A stretch of DNA of 32,760 nucleotides from JAJYTL01 sp046705265 (GCA_046705265.1 JBJKQL010000161.1:1-32760); one strand, 5' to 3'; positions 1-9,417 are shown, counted from the stretch's first letter. Numbers and translations are program-made. The notes: generated by a model not told the origin, from the sequence alone.

Positions 1-71
1 GCAAGCAGCCGGTTCACTTCGCTGCGATCTTTTCGATCAAGGACAATGCGAGTTTGTTTGCGTGTCATCAT
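1..71 (-). CDS. Possible 5' end of an unidentified gene, cut by the window edge
   Basis: On the minus strand two adjacent ATG codons (71 and 68) open a frame that stays open to the window edge, about 23 codons, beginning MMTRKQTRIVLDRKDRSEV. The short peptide is hydrophilic and rich in Arg, Lys and Asp. I do not recognise the family, and no clear Shine-Dalgarno sequence precedes it. It would be divergent from the DedA gene that starts at 294. The stretch 72-293 between them holds nothing I can identify. It may be the start of a real gene or a chance frame. Confidence 0.25.
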   Translation of the reverse strand, partial: MMTRKQTRIVLDRKDRSEVNRLL

Positions 72-293
72 CCCGGCAGTGAATCAGACCTCACCCTAGG
101 ATGCAAATGTTAGTTACAGAACATTAGCATAGCTGCGATGCGCGCGTACGACACGGAAACATCGGTTCGCCTCAACACTTACGTCTAGACATTGCCAACC
201 GGGAGCCTTAGAGAATTAACCCGTCGCAGAAACACCGCGCTGAAGCTTCTACCGTGCAACTAATCTAGGCCTGCGACTTGTAAACCTGACCCC

Positions 294-920
294 ATGCTTC
301 AAAATCTTATTGGGACGCTCGCCGGCTTCATTGCGGCAACAATTTCTTCCGGCGGCTACTTCGGACTAGCGGTACTCATGGCGATTGAGTCGGCCTGCAT
401 CCCGCTACCCTCTGAGATCATCATGCCGTTTTCCGGATATCTTGCATCAACAGGACGATTTAATCTCCTGATGGTGGCCACCGTTGGGGCAATTGGTTGC
501 AACCTGGGGTCCACAGTCGCCTATGGCGCTGGGCGTTACGGAGGTCGGCCGCTCGTTGAACGATGGGGAAGCTACGTTTTGATGGGTCCGCGTGACCTCG
601 AGCTGGCGGATCGGTTTTTTTTGCGATATGGCGGCGTGACCGTTCTCCTGGCTCGCCTTGTGCCGGTGATCCGAACGTTCATCGCTCTTCCTGCTGGGAT
701 TGCCAGGATGCCCCAGCTGCGGTTTCAGATCTATACCTTTGTCGGCTCATGGCCGTGGTGCTACGGACTGGCTTATATTGGCTTCGAGTTAGGGCAGCGC
801 TGGAATACTGATCCACAACTCGGTCACGTTCTCCATCGCTTTGATGTTGCAGTATTGGCTGCTCTCGCCCTTGCGCTCGCTTGGCATGTTTGGCGTCATC
901 TCCGACCTGGCCGTCATTAA
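294..920 (+). CDS. DedA family (SNARE-associated/VTT domain) inner-membrane protein
   Basis: A 208-residue hydrophobic protein of the DedA family, whose members are inner-membrane proteins linked to lipid carrier or phospholipid flipping, membrane potential and envelope stress resistance. Visible family features are an N-terminal membrane segment followed by ESACIPLPSEIIMPFSGYLA (about residues 32-51), where the acidic residue and the PLPSE motif are typical. A central GRYGG segment follows, then the RLVPVIRTFIALPAGIARM motif (about 121-139), whose arginines and proline match the second conserved DedA motif. C-terminal hydrophobic helices finish the protein. The length is normal for the family. 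No good Shine-Dalgarno sequence is visible before the ATG. It stands alone on the plus strand with no operon partner, and the exact substrate cannot be told from sequence. Confidence 0.9.
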   Translation: MLQNLIGTLAGFIAATISSGGYFGLAVLMAIESACIPLPSEIIMPFSGYLASTGRFNLLMVATVGAIGCNLGSTVAYGAGRYGGRPLVERWGSYVLMGPRDLELADRFFLRYGGVTVLLARLVPVIRTFIALPAGIARMPQLRFQIYTFVGSWPWCYGLAYIGFELGQRWNTDPQLGHVLHRFDVAVLAALALALAWHVWRHLRPGRH

Positions 921-1705
921 TACGAAACGGCAGCCGTACGATCATCCATCTTAAATCGGGACTTTACACCGCTTGCCGGCTCTGCCCTTCGCCTCCCACA
1001 GCCAACGACTTCCGTGAATCATTCGGCATCCTCCTAAGACCCGAGCGCCTGTATGCATCGCGATTCTTGTCTGTGGTCCATGTCCGGTAGCACTTTGAAA
1101 ATTGGAAAAAGCATTACAATGAAAAATGGCCCTGTATATGGGACGCTTGCGTGGTGCGTTATAGAATCTCGCCGACTCGAAACACCTACCGCAGGGAAAG
1201 GAGGTAGTGGTGAATCACGCCCCAAAAGAAACCTACGATTTTGAAAAGAGGCTCGCTATGGGCAAGCGTAGCCGGCTTTCCATCACAGCATCCGCATGGA
1301 CAAACGACACCGCAGCCAGGTTGAGTGATCTGCCCGCCACAAATTGGATCGATCTGAGGAAGAGTTTTTCGGCGGCTTCCACCAGAGGGCTTGCGAGGAG
1401 CGGAAGACGATGGAGGCGTCGAACTTCACGGACGCGCAGAAGGGGTTAATTTTAAAGCAGGGGGGGCAGCGCTGTTGTTATCGGCGGAGGATTCGCCATA
1501 CCGATTCATTAAATTTCAAACTAAGACTCTGCCTGACGTTTTCAAACCTGGACATCATGGTAGCTGGATATACTAAAATGGTGGTCTTATAGTCGGTGGC
1601 CAGCTATTCGGTGGTCAGCTCACTGAGCCGTTTTGGGTCGCTGCCGATCGATATTTCCGACCAACTTTCGACGGCCGAGAAGTGCAATTGGAGGCGCGCG
1701 CACGC
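921..1705. other. Intergenic stretch with one IS3 remnant
   Basis: About 785 bases between the DedA gene and zwf. A strong Shine-Dalgarno-like AAAGGAGG at about 1198-1205 precedes a GTG at 1207 that opens an 80-codon frame to 1449, but the product matches nothing I know and its C-terminal third is an arginine-rich out-of-frame reading of the IS3 remnant. The only recognisable content is that transposase remnant at about 1410-1500, listed separately. I see no terminator or RNA gene. Confidence 0.5.
1410..1500 (+). pseudogene. IS3-family transposase OrfA, N-terminal remnant
   Basis: From the ATG at 1410 the reading MEASNFTDAQKGLILKQG matches the usual start of IS3-family (IS407-like group) OrfA proteins, which begin with a lysine-rich version of this helix before the helix-turn-helix. 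Straight after the matching stretch the frame is disturbed: the next bases only resemble the expected VAEICRKAG segment if a frameshift is allowed, and homology fades by about 1500. No OrfB, terminal inverted repeat or target duplication was found. This is an old dead fragment of a mobile element. Its host gene, if any, is not evident. Confidence 0.6.
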
Positions 1706-3202
1706 ATGTCCACCAACTTTAGCAACCCGTACATTGCCCCTTTTGACTACGTCGTTTTTGGCGGCACCGGAGATCTCGCCAGACGAAAGCTTCTTCCCGC
1801 GCTGTTCCGACGCGATCGTGACGGGCAAATTCCTGATTCTTCGCGAATTATTGGCACCGCTCGCAGTGCCATTTCCCGTGCCGACTACCAAGCGTTCGTA
1901 GAACAAGACTTGCGCTCCGTTCTTGACCACAACGAACCTGACGATGCGACTTGGGCGCGTTTCCGCGAGCGCCTTCATTTCGTGTCGATGGATGCGGCAG
2001 CCGCGAGCGATTGGCCGCACCTTGTGGAGCTGTTGAATCAGTCGCCGCGTGAGGTGCGCGTCTTCTATCTTGCGATGAGTTCTCATCTGTTCGGGTCTGT
2101 TGCGCGCCATATCGCCACCTCCGGCGCTCTCTGCGCCGACGCCCGCCTCGTTCTTGAAAAACCTATCGGCCATGACCTCGTCTCTGCCCGGGAGATCAAT
2201 GACCAGATCGGCAGCATCTTTCCCGAGCACCGAATTTTTCGAATTGATCACTACCTCGGCAAGGAGACCGTGCAGAATCTTTTAGTCCTTCGCTTTGCCA
2301 ATGCTCTCTTTGAACCTTTGTGGCAAAATCAGCATATCGATCACGTCCAGATCTCGGTTGCTGAAAGCATCGGCATCGAGGGGCGTGGCGCTTATTACGA
2401 TCAAATCGGCGCACTCCGTGACATGGTGCAAAACCACCTTCTGCAATTGCTATGTCTAGTCGCGATGGAGCCACCGGCTTCACTCGATCGTGAGGCGGTG
2501 CGCGACGAGAAGATCAAGGTATTGCGGGCTCTGGCGCCGATCACTCCCACGGATGTCGGACAAAAGACCGTACGTGGCCAGTATCGATCCGGTGCAGTCG
2601 ATGGTTCACCCGTGCAGGGCTACACCGAGGAGGCCGACGTGCAGGCCGGCAGCACCACTGAAACCTTCGCGGCAGTAAAAGCCGAAATCCATAATTGGCG
2701 ATGGGCAGGTGTCCCTTTCTATCTGCGCACGGGAAAACGCATGCAGCAGAAAGTCTCGGAAATCGTCATTCAATTCCGCCGAGTACCCCACTGGGTCTTT
2801 CCTGGCGTCGGAAGCGATGCCACGCCGAACCGGCTCATCATCCGCGTGCAGCCGGATGAGCACATTCGTCTCAATCTCTGGACCAAAGAACCAGGCCCCG
2901 GCGGGTTGCGGCTTCGCATGGCCCCGCTCAATCTGAGTTTCGCCGAAACTTTCAAGCATAAGGTTTCCGACGCCTACGAGCGGCTATTGATGGACGTAGT
3001 GCGGGGAAACGCCACGCTTTTCATGCGACGTGATGAAGTCGAGGCGGCCTGGACTTGGATCGATAAGATCGTCGGCGCGTGGAAGGAAATCGATGATCGC
3101 CCACGACCCTATACCGCCGGCACTTGGGGGCCCTCTGCGGCTATCGCGCTTATCGAGCGCGATAGCCGCACATGGTTTGAGGAACAACCAGACAGCGAAT
3201 GA
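1706..3202 (+). CDS. zwf: Glucose-6-phosphate 1-dehydrogenase
   Basis: Oxidises glucose 6-phosphate to 6-phosphogluconolactone with NAD(P)+ in the cytosol, the entry to the oxidative pentose phosphate and Entner-Doudoroff routes. The 498-residue length is normal. The N-terminal nucleotide fold shows FGGTGDLARRKL (about 18-29), EKPIG follows at about 151, and the active-site signature RIDHYLGKE lies at about 179-187, containing the substrate lysine and the catalytic-dyad histidine region. I chose ATG 1706 because GGAGG at 1690-1694 is well placed for it. A GTG at 1682 in frame would add eight residues without a better site. It is convergent with glgP, so both genes link sugar-phosphate supply, but no pgl, edd or gnd lies beside it. 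A perfect 13-bp hairpin lies inside the 3' end of the coding sequence. Confidence 0.96.
   Translation: MSTNFSNPYIAPFDYVVFGGTGDLARRKLLPALFRRDRDGQIPDSSRIIGTARSAISRADYQAFVEQDLRSVLDHNEPDDATWARFRERLHFVSMDAAAASDWPHLVELLNQSPREVRVFYLAMSSHLFGSVARHIATSGALCADARLVLEKPIGHDLVSAREINDQIGSIFPEHRIFRIDHYLGKETVQNLLVLRFANALFEPLWQNQHIDHVQISVAESIGIEGRGAYYDQIGALRDMVQNHLLQLLCLVAMEPPASLDREAVRDEKIKVLRALAPITPTDVGQKTVRGQYRSGAVDGSPVQGYTEEADVQAGSTTETFAAVKAEIHNWRWAGVPFYLRTGKRMQQKVSEIVIQFRRVPHWVFPGVGSDATPNRLIIRVQPDEHIRLNLWTKEPGPGGLRLRMAPLNLSFAETFKHKVSDAYERLLMDVVRGNATLFMRRDEVEAAWTWIDKIVGAWKEIDDRPRPYTAGTWGPSAAIALIERDSRTWFEEQPDSE
3137..3169. repeat. Perfect 13-bp inverted repeat inside zwf
   Basis: Left arm GCGGCTATCGCGC (3137-3149), seven-base loop, right arm GCGCGATAGCCGC (3157-3169). 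The arms are fully complementary and GC-rich, so a stable hairpin would form in the mRNA. It is translated as part of the C-terminal region of G6PD (around AIALIERDSR) and is not followed by a T run, so it is not a standard intrinsic terminator. Confidence 0.85.
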
Positions 3203-3417
3203 TCGACGTTAACCCACCAAGTGCTGGCGCACGCTTTGGCCTCTCAGCCAAGGGATCAGTCGACAACAGCGCTCCTCAACCCTGAAGTGTTCGGCCAACA
3301 AAGAGACAATCGTAAACAATGGTTTTCCATCTTTCTCTTTCGGTAGTGACGAGAAGCACCTGCCCGATGCCCTACCGCTATCAAGCACCGGAGGCTCTCC
3401 GTCTCGCCGGCGGTATA

Positions 3418-5922
3418 TCAACCGCCGCTGGCCGCTAGTTTGTATCGAACGAATTCGGACTCCTCGCCTCGCCGCGATACAAGGTTGCCTCCCCAGATGG
3501 ACTGTATGTAATCACGTACCGTCCGGTCGCTTGAGAACCGTCCCATTCTCGAAACGTTGAGAATGGCCCGTCGCGTCCACGCGTCGCGATCACAGTAGAG
3601 CGTTTCGACCGCCTTATGGCAGGCTATGTAATCGGCAAAATCCGCGAGCAGAAAATAGCGATCCCCAGCCGAGGTGAGGGAGTCAAAGATTGAGCGAAAT
3701 CGTGTCGGTTCCTCCGGCGAAAAATATCCATTGGCAATCATATCCAGCGCCTGCCGGAGTTCTGCATTCTCATGGTAATGAATCCAAGGGTCATAGCCAT
3801 CGTTGCGTTGGCGTGCCACCTCCTTCGCGGAAAGTCCAAACGAAAAAAATGCATCCATGCCGACGGCATTCCGAATTTCAATATTGGCGCCATCGAGCGT
3901 GCCGATGGTCAGGGCGCCATTCAAGGCGAGCTTCATATTTCCCGTACCAGAGGCCTCGAATCCCGCGGTTGAGATTTGTTCGGAAAGGTCGGCCGCCGGG
4001 ATGATCCTCTCTGCTGCCCCCACGCCATAGTTAGGCACAAACACCACTCTAAGCCATGGGCTCACGATCGGGTCGGCATTGACAGCGGCAGCAACGTCGT
4101 GGATCAGCTTTACAATCAATTTCGCCACGGCATAGCTCGGCGCCGCCTTGCCGGCAAAGATCACAGTGCGTGGCACGTATGGCTTAGCGTCGCCGGTACG
4201 GATGCGATTATAGAGCGTGATTATATGAAGAAGATTGAGGAGCTGACGTTTGTACTCATGGATGCGCTTTACCTGCACATCGAAAAGAGAGTCTGGATTA
4301 ATGACAATTCCAGATTCACGGGCAAGATGGTCGGAAAATCGTTCTTTGTTTGTTATCTTCGCACCTCGAAACGCGGCAGTGAATTCGGCATCACCCGCAT
4401 ATTCGGCAAGACGTTCCAACGCCTCAGGGTGCGACATCCATCTCGTGCCCATGCGCGACCGGACAAGCTCGGCCAGAGGCTGATTGGCTTGACCAAGCCA
4501 TCGTCGAAGCGAGATGCCGTTTGTCACATTCACGATCTTTCCGGGATACAGCGAGTCAAAATCCGGAAAACAACTCGTCTTCATCAATTGCGTGTGGATA
4601 TGCGAAACACCATTGACTTTGTGCGCGCCGACAAACGCCAGATGGGCCATCCGGACCCGTCGCTCCCCGTCCTCCTCGATCAGCGAAAGGCGGCGTATGG
4701 CATTCGAATCACCCGGCTGCCGGCGCGCGACATCCCGTAGAAACTGGTCATTGATCAGATAAATGATTTCCAAGTGCCGCGGCAGAAATAATTCAAAGAG
4801 CCGAACCGGCCATGTTTCGAGCGCCTCTGGCATGAGGGTGTGGTTGGTGTAGGCGAATACCCTCCGGGTAATGTCCCAGGCCCGCTCCCATTCCAGATGG
4901 TGGCGATCAACGAGCAATCGCATCATCTCCGCGACAGCAAGCGCAGGATGAGTGTCGTTGATCTGAATGACGAGCTTTTCGGGAAGACGATCGAATGAGG
5001 CATGGTTTCGTCGAAAGCGACGAAGAATATCCTGGATTGAGGCGCTAACGAAAAAATATTCCTGGTTGAACCGCAACGCTTGCCCGGAAGGAGAACTATC
5101 ACTTGGATAAAGCACGCGGGAAAGGTTCTCGATCTGATTCTTCCGCTCCACCGCGGCGTGATGGTCGCCGCTGTTGAACGAATGCAGGTCGAACTCAGCA
5201 GGAGCGCGGGCGGACCAAAGCCTTAAAGTATTGACATGAGCATTTCCATAGCCCGCGATCGGCAGGTCATAGGCCGTCGCCAACACGCTCTCCGTATCGA
5301 CCCACTTATGGGCTAGAGGCGTCGGTGCCGTCGGATTTTGGCAGATCCGCCCCCCGAAGGGTACAGCATAGCGAAGCTCTGAACGGGCAAACTCCCAAAG
5401 GTTGCCATGGCGGAGCCAATAATCTGGTTGCTCCACCTGCCAGCCATCTTCGATCCGTTGCGCGAAGGTTCCGTAATCGTAACGGATCCCGTAGCCATAG
5501 ATGGGGATCCCAAGCGTCGCGGCACTATCAAGCAGGCAGGCGGCAAGCCGGCCGAGACCGCCATTACCAAGCCCAGGTTCCGCCTCGATTTCAGCAAGTT
5601 CCGTGATATCGAGGCCGACCTCGTCGAGTGCGGCTTGGCAAGAATCATAAAGTTCAAGATTGCGAAGTGCGTCAATGAGCAAGCGCCCGAGCAGAAACTC
5701 CATAGAGAGATAACAGACGCGCCTGACCCCTCGTGGCCGCGGTGTGCCGGCGTTCTTCACCCAGCGCTCAGCGAGCCGATCGCGTACGAGCATTGCGATG
5801 GCGCGCAACCAATCCTGTTCGCTTGCGTCCCCCGCCGCACGTCCTGTTGCGCACCGGACATACTGCGCAAGAACCCCTCGTGTGCCCCCCATGGCCCGCA
5901 TGGTCGCGCCAGAATCTGCCAT
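3418..5922 (-). CDS. glgP: Glycogen/starch/alpha-glucan phosphorylase
   Basis: Phosphorolyses alpha-1,4-glucan chains, releasing glucose 1-phosphate in the cytosol, and feeds glycogen carbon toward glycolysis or, with zwf, the pentose phosphate routes. The protein is about 834 residues, normal for family GT35. Visible landmarks are the N-terminal VCYLSMEFLLGRLL and the EPGLGNGGLGRLAACLLDS glucan/phosphate loop region. Further on come QINDTHPALAVAEM, the VQVKRIHEYKRQ stretch, and the pyridoxal-phosphate site EASGTGNMKLALNGALTIGT, whose lysine is near residue 663. A TTG at 5928 could add two residues; the ATG at 5922 is the more likely start. The gene reads through without disruption. No glgA, glgB, glgC or glgX lies next to it, so it is a solitary copy, convergent with zwf across a 215-base gap with no clear terminator. 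Confidence 0.95.
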   Translation of the reverse strand: MADSGATMRAMGGTRGVLAQYVRCATGRAAGDASEQDWLRAIAMLVRDRLAERWVKNAGTPRPRGVRRVCYLSMEFLLGRLLIDALRNLELYDSCQAALDEVGLDITELAEIEAEPGLGNGGLGRLAACLLDSAATLGIPIYGYGIRYDYGTFAQRIEDGWQVEQPDYWLRHGNLWEFARSELRYAVPFGGRICQNPTAPTPLAHKWVDTESVLATAYDLPIAGYGNAHVNTLRLWSARAPAEFDLHSFNSGDHHAAVERKNQIENLSRVLYPSDSSPSGQALRFNQEYFFVSASIQDILRRFRRNHASFDRLPEKLVIQINDTHPALAVAEMMRLLVDRHHLEWERAWDITRRVFAYTNHTLMPEALETWPVRLFELFLPRHLEIIYLINDQFLRDVARRQPGDSNAIRRLSLIEEDGERRVRMAHLAFVGAHKVNGVSHIHTQLMKTSCFPDFDSLYPGKIVNVTNGISLRRWLGQANQPLAELVRSRMGTRWMSHPEALERLAEYAGDAEFTAAFRGAKITNKERFSDHLARESGIVINPDSLFDVQVKRIHEYKRQLLNLLHIITLYNRIRTGDAKPYVPRTVIFAGKAAPSYAVAKLIVKLIHDVAAAVNADPIVSPWLRVVFVPNYGVGAAERIIPAADLSEQISTAGFEASGTGNMKLALNGALTIGTLDGANIEIRNAVGMDAFFSFGLSAKEVARQRNDGYDPWIHYHENAELRQALDMIANGYFSPEEPTRFRSIFDSLTSAGDRYFLLADFADYIACHKAVETLYCDRDAWTRRAILNVSRMGRFSSDRTVRDYIQSIWGGNLVSRRGEESEFVRYKLAASGG

Positions 5923-6878
5923 TGTCAATATCTCGTCAACAATTCGTCATGTGCCACTATATATTGGGCAGGAAGCCTATCCAATGTGGCGAGCGGACAG
6001 CCAGTGTCTAGCGGCCTAAGGGCGATTCCCGTGCGGATTGTCTACTCCTCGGCCGTAGCGACGAGCGCGGCCCCACTCAATTAAGAAATTGTACGGCAAT
6101 GCCCTTACCAAAAAACGAACGGCGGCGGCGCTTTCCAAATTGATTGTCATCGTTGCAACTTCGAAAATGCGAGGCCACCACTGACCCAACCGAGCAGAAA
6201 CGATGGCTACCATCCTTCCCGACTAATCAAACGAATACGCCCGCGCGCCTCCCTGCGCCCCCAGCCCTGCCTTGGCCGAGGTCAAAGCACGGTATCTCCT
6301 CGGCGGGAAAGCCAATTCAGAGGCCATGGCAGGAATTTGGCGAGATCGGCCCTTCGCGCGAACAAAGACGACAAACAATGGCAACAGTGGAGGCCACTCT
6401 CTTCAGTCTTAAGCCCGCAATGAGCCCTCCCGAGCGTTCTTGTACGTTAAATGGCTAGCCCCTCGGTTCGGGCGATAGCCCGCGAGACGAATGTTACATT
6501 GTCACCTTTATGTTCAAGCCACCTCCGACGGTGACGCCCATTTCGCTTCCAATCGTGACCCTTCCGGAGTCAAAGATTTGCACTTATCCGGATGGCGTTT
6601 GGGAGGCGCCGGTACCCAAAGCTCTGCGCTCCAAACGTTTTCGAAGAAATACGCAAGCCAAGGCGCCAGGAATTATTGGCACTGGACGCGGTGGCTGTTC
6701 GTCTGGTATGGGCAAAAGAAATGGAGCATCGCTGGAAAACTATGATCCCTTGGCGAAGGTTAGATCCTAGCATTTACTATGGATCGCTTGGGGCAAGCAT
6801 GTTTGCAAAGGCTCGCGCGTTCCGCCTCCCGGCGGTTGAATCACAATTACCCGACGGATGGCTGCTGGAGCAAGGGGC
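5923..6878. other. Long gap with no recognised gene
   Basis: About 950 bases between the divergent glgP and DUF3422 genes. Several overlapping frames of 60-104 codons exist on both strands (for example 6144-6458 and 6592-6882 on plus), but their translations are proline/arginine-rich or mutually overlapping and match no family I know. The promoters of both flanking genes must lie here. I see no RNA gene, repeat or mobile-element end. A decayed gene too far gone to recognise is possible. Confidence 0.5.
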
Positions 6879-8201
6879 ATGACCGATCTCGTCGGCCCAG
6901 CGGTCGAAGCGCCGCTTGGGTTTCGCCTCCGCCCTCATCCAATGCGGGACATTTTGGCCAACGAGGTGCATGCGCGCCCCGTGACGCCGGCCTTCGCGCC
7001 TGAGCGGATATCGCATCTCGCACTTTTAACAAGCGAGACTGGCGCGACGCATGATCACGAGCATCTTGTGCGTCTTTGCCAGAGATACGGCGTGACGCCC
7101 CCCCTCTCCGACCTCAACCACTTCAGCGGTGATTTTGGCTCGTTCCGCGTCAAATGGGAAAGACATACCGAATTCACCACCTTTACATTCCTTCTCGCAG
7201 CCCCTTTCGACGATCCATTTTCCGAGCCGGCGATCAGCAGGGTCGCTCAAGATTGGCTTGAAGAGATGCCCGGTGCACTGCTTGTCGCCGTGCATGTCGC
7301 GTTGATGCCCCGCGAAACGGCGCCGCCGGCCGAGGCTATCCTCGGGCGGCATCTGGTCGCCAACAGCTTGGTCTCAAGCCGAATCGCCGGTGGGGCCGCC
7401 ACGGTCTACACGGATTATCGTATTCATTTCGATGGCTTCGAGCGTATCCTGATCCACGATCATATGCTCGGAAACCAGCAAGCTGGTCGCCTCGTGCAAC
7501 GATTGCTGGAGATCGAGACCTATCGCATGATGGCGCTCCTTGCCCTTCCTTTGGCGCGGAAGGCAGCACCGGAGATTGCCCGGATTGAGCGGGAACTCGC
7601 TGCTGCCATGGCTTCGATGGCCGCGCCGGATTCCGCTAAAGACGACCGTGCCCTGCTCGACGACCTCGTACGGCTTGCGGCCGATATCGAAAGGTTGGCA
7701 ACGGCAAGTAGCTATCGATTCGGTGCTGCACGCGCCTATTCGGCCCTGGTTGACCGGCGCATCGGTGAGCTGCGCGAAGAACGGGTCGCTGGGCTGCAGA
7801 CAATTGCCGAATTCATGGAACGGCGGCTCCGCCCCGCCATGCAGACGTGCCAGTCGGTTGCCGAACGACAAGAAGATCTGGCGCAACGAGTGGCCCGGGG
7901 GAGTCAGCTTCTGCGCACCCGCGTCGACGTCGCTCTCGAGGAGCAAAACCGTGATCTGCTGCGATCCATGGACCGCCGAGCCCAGGTTCAACTTCTGCTG
8001 GAAGAAACCGTCGAAGGATTGTCTGTCGTCGCGATCACGTATTACCTTTTAGGACTGTTGTCTTACGCACTCAGCGCGGCAAAAGCCTTGCATTTGCCGA
8101 TTAACCCGGAACTCGTGTCCGGCTTCGCGCTTCCCTTCGCTCTGGCCGCCGTGTGGTGGGCAGTGCGTCACATCCGCCGCCGGCTCGTTCGGCAAGAATA
8201 A
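6879..8201 (+). CDS. DUF3422 family membrane protein
   Basis: A 440-residue protein of the DUF3422 family, which is widespread in Alpha- and Betaproteobacteria and has no established biochemical role. The diagnostic N-terminus is present: HPMRDILANEVHARP (about 21-35) followed by the histidine-containing segment RISHLALLT. Further on, HFSGDFGSFRVKWERHTEFT is also typical. The middle is rich in long charged helices (about 200-370), probably coiled coil, and two hydrophobic segments near the C-terminus (about 385-435) anchor it in the membrane, ending with an arginine-rich tail. I chose ATG 6879 over 6858 because GGAG at 6867-6870 is correctly spaced for it. Nothing nearby suggests a pathway, and function stays unknown. 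Confidence 0.88.
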   Translation: MTDLVGPAVEAPLGFRLRPHPMRDILANEVHARPVTPAFAPERISHLALLTSETGATHDHEHLVRLCQRYGVTPPLSDLNHFSGDFGSFRVKWERHTEFTTFTFLLAAPFDDPFSEPAISRVAQDWLEEMPGALLVAVHVALMPRETAPPAEAILGRHLVANSLVSSRIAGGAATVYTDYRIHFDGFERILIHDHMLGNQQAGRLVQRLLEIETYRMMALLALPLARKAAPEIARIERELAAAMASMAAPDSAKDDRALLDDLVRLAADIERLATASSYRFGAARAYSALVDRRIGELREERVAGLQTIAEFMERRLRPAMQTCQSVAERQEDLAQRVARGSQLLRTRVDVALEEQNRDLLRSMDRRAQVQLLLEETVEGLSVVAITYYLLGLLSYALSAAKALHLPINPELVSGFALPFALAAVWWAVRHIRRRLVRQE

Positions 8202-8512
8202 CCGCTTGGCATCTTGGCACGGCCAAGAACAGCATTTAAAATTCGCCGATGCCAGTACCGATGGGCTGCTTGGTTTCGCGCGCAGTAGCCGACCGCGCGC
8301 CTCACGAGAAGATGGGCTTCGACGGTGGGGCGGCCTCTCTTCGTCTTCGGCATCTGTTTTGGCCATCGCAATGACCTGCGTTCAGCGTCGGCTTCAGCCG
8401 AAGTTGATCACGGCCGTCCCCTTAAAGGGCATAGTCCGTTAACGAGTTGGTTACACTTTCCCGTGTCGAATAGGGGCGATAACGGGCGGCGCTTGTCAGC
8501 GGGGAGATAATC
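8202..8512. other. Intergenic region upstream of the Flp pilin gene
   Basis: About 310 bases. Short frames here overlap one another on both strands and show no family resemblance. The stretch presumably carries the promoter of the pilin gene. No specific element is recognisable. Confidence 0.45.
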
Positions 8513-8674
8513 ATGCCAAAAACGGTCAGCGCGCTGCTTACAAATGAATCCGGGGTAACCATGATAGAATACGGTCTGCTCGCCCTTTTGGTGGCAACCG
8601 CGTCCTTAGTGGTCATCTCCTCAATCGGCACGGACGTCAAGGCAATGTTCACGGCGGTTACAGGCAGCTTCTAG
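8513..8674 (+). CDS. Flp/Fap-type (type IVb) pilin, orphan
   Basis: A 53-residue protein too short for most ORF thresholds. It starts at ATG 8513, with GGGGAG at 8501-8506 as ribosome-binding site. It begins with a short basic leader, then the prepilin processing motif SGVTMIEYG (about 13-21): glycine at the cleavage site followed by Glu at +5 and Tyr at +6 of the mature protein, as in Flp pilins cleaved by the TadV/CpaA peptidase. A single hydrophobic helix follows (about 20-40) and then TDVKAMFTAVTGSF. Flp pilins are assembled by the Tad/Cpa machinery for adhesion, but none of those genes lies in this window, so this copy depends on a system elsewhere or is a spare copy. Homology is clear; active use is inference. 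Confidence 0.87.
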   Translation: MPKTVSALLTNESGVTMIEYGLLALLVATASLVVISSIGTDVKAMFTAVTGSF

Positions 8675-9153
8675 CCAGTACCTGCCGGCGATTATTTTGT
8701 ACCTCACTTTTCACTGACGCTTTCCATCGTGGCCTCCTCTTTCCCGGGCCCCCAGCCTTCGGCCCTGCAATAATTCGTCTCGCGAGCCCGGCTAGCCCCC
8801 GCTCACGGGTGCCGTTTCCGGTTTCGCGACGTTCTATCATCGTCGGACTGACGGGAAAGTTTCGCCCGGTTAGCGCGAATGCCCTGTTTGTATCAGGAAA
8901 TACGCGGTGACGTCAGCCGGCTTGCATTTTGAGCAGCGAGCATCTGAGGCCATCGTCACCGTCTTCCATCAAAATCTTTCCTCAGTTAAAGCGAATTAGC
9001 GTCACAAATATCCACTAGGATTGGCTTTGTGACGCGCTCGGAGGCTATTCAATTGTTTGGTCGATCATGTGCCGTACACCGAGGCGCGCGTGTTCAACCG
9101 CCACGCCTTGTGCCTGCTGATCGCGCAGCGGCCAGGCGAAAAACTTCTACAGC
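8675..9153. other. Gap with no recognised gene
   Basis: About 480 bases after the pilin gene. It contains GC-rich stretches and short frames with no family resemblance. Part of it (9058-9160) has an open frame reading into the start of the next small gene, but the translation is not recognisable. No hairpin followed by a T run was seen. Confidence 0.45.
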
Positions 9154-9417
9154 ATGGGGTCTAACGAGATGCGGAAGAAGCTCACTCAATCAGCTTTGGA
9201 AGAAGAGCCATCGCTCGCCGAAGTTCTTTCCGATCCGATTACTCAAGCGTTGATGAATGCGGATGGCGTTACCTCTAAAGACATAGAGGGGATCCTAAGC
9301 AATTTGCGCCAATCACCCGGTATTGTAGCATCTTGCCGGCGCCCTTCTTGGGATGGCCCGATTGCATCGCAATGTCCGAGCGGGTCTGCGCCTTCTGAGG
9401 CAGCAAGTGCGCGCTAA
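9154..9417 (+). CDS. Small hypothetical protein, possibly with a corrupted C-terminus
   Basis: An 87-codon frame. The first half (KLTQSALEEEPSLAEVLSDP, then ITQALMNADGVTSKDIEGIL) looks like a real small acidic helical protein. It resembles short rhizobial proteins with a DPI-x-ALM-x-AD motif that I recall but cannot name functionally. After about residue 52 the reading turns into low-complexity Ser/Pro/Arg sequence and runs into the 3' end of the hemD-like pseudogene on the other strand, so the native stop may have been lost. An ATG at 9169 is an alternative start. No function is assigned. Confidence 0.4.
   Translation: MGSNEMRKKLTQSALEEEPSLAEVLSDPITQALMNADGVTSKDIEGILSNLRQSPGIVASCRRPSWDGPIASQCPSGSAPSEAASAR

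Noticed and set aside
1207..1449. 80-codon frame with a strong AAAGGAGG before a GTG
   Set aside because: The ribosome-binding site is attractive, but the product is unrecognised and its end is an out-of-frame reading of the IS3 remnant.
1604..2251. 215-codon minus-strand frame over zwf
   Set aside because: Antisense shadow of G6PD with no recognisable domains.
3976..4740. 254-codon plus-strand open frame inside glgP
   Set aside because: Antisense shadow of a clearly conserved glycogen phosphorylase gene.
6144..6882. Overlapping plus-strand frames in the glgP-DUF3422 gap
   Set aside because: Low-complexity, mutually overlapping translations without any family match.
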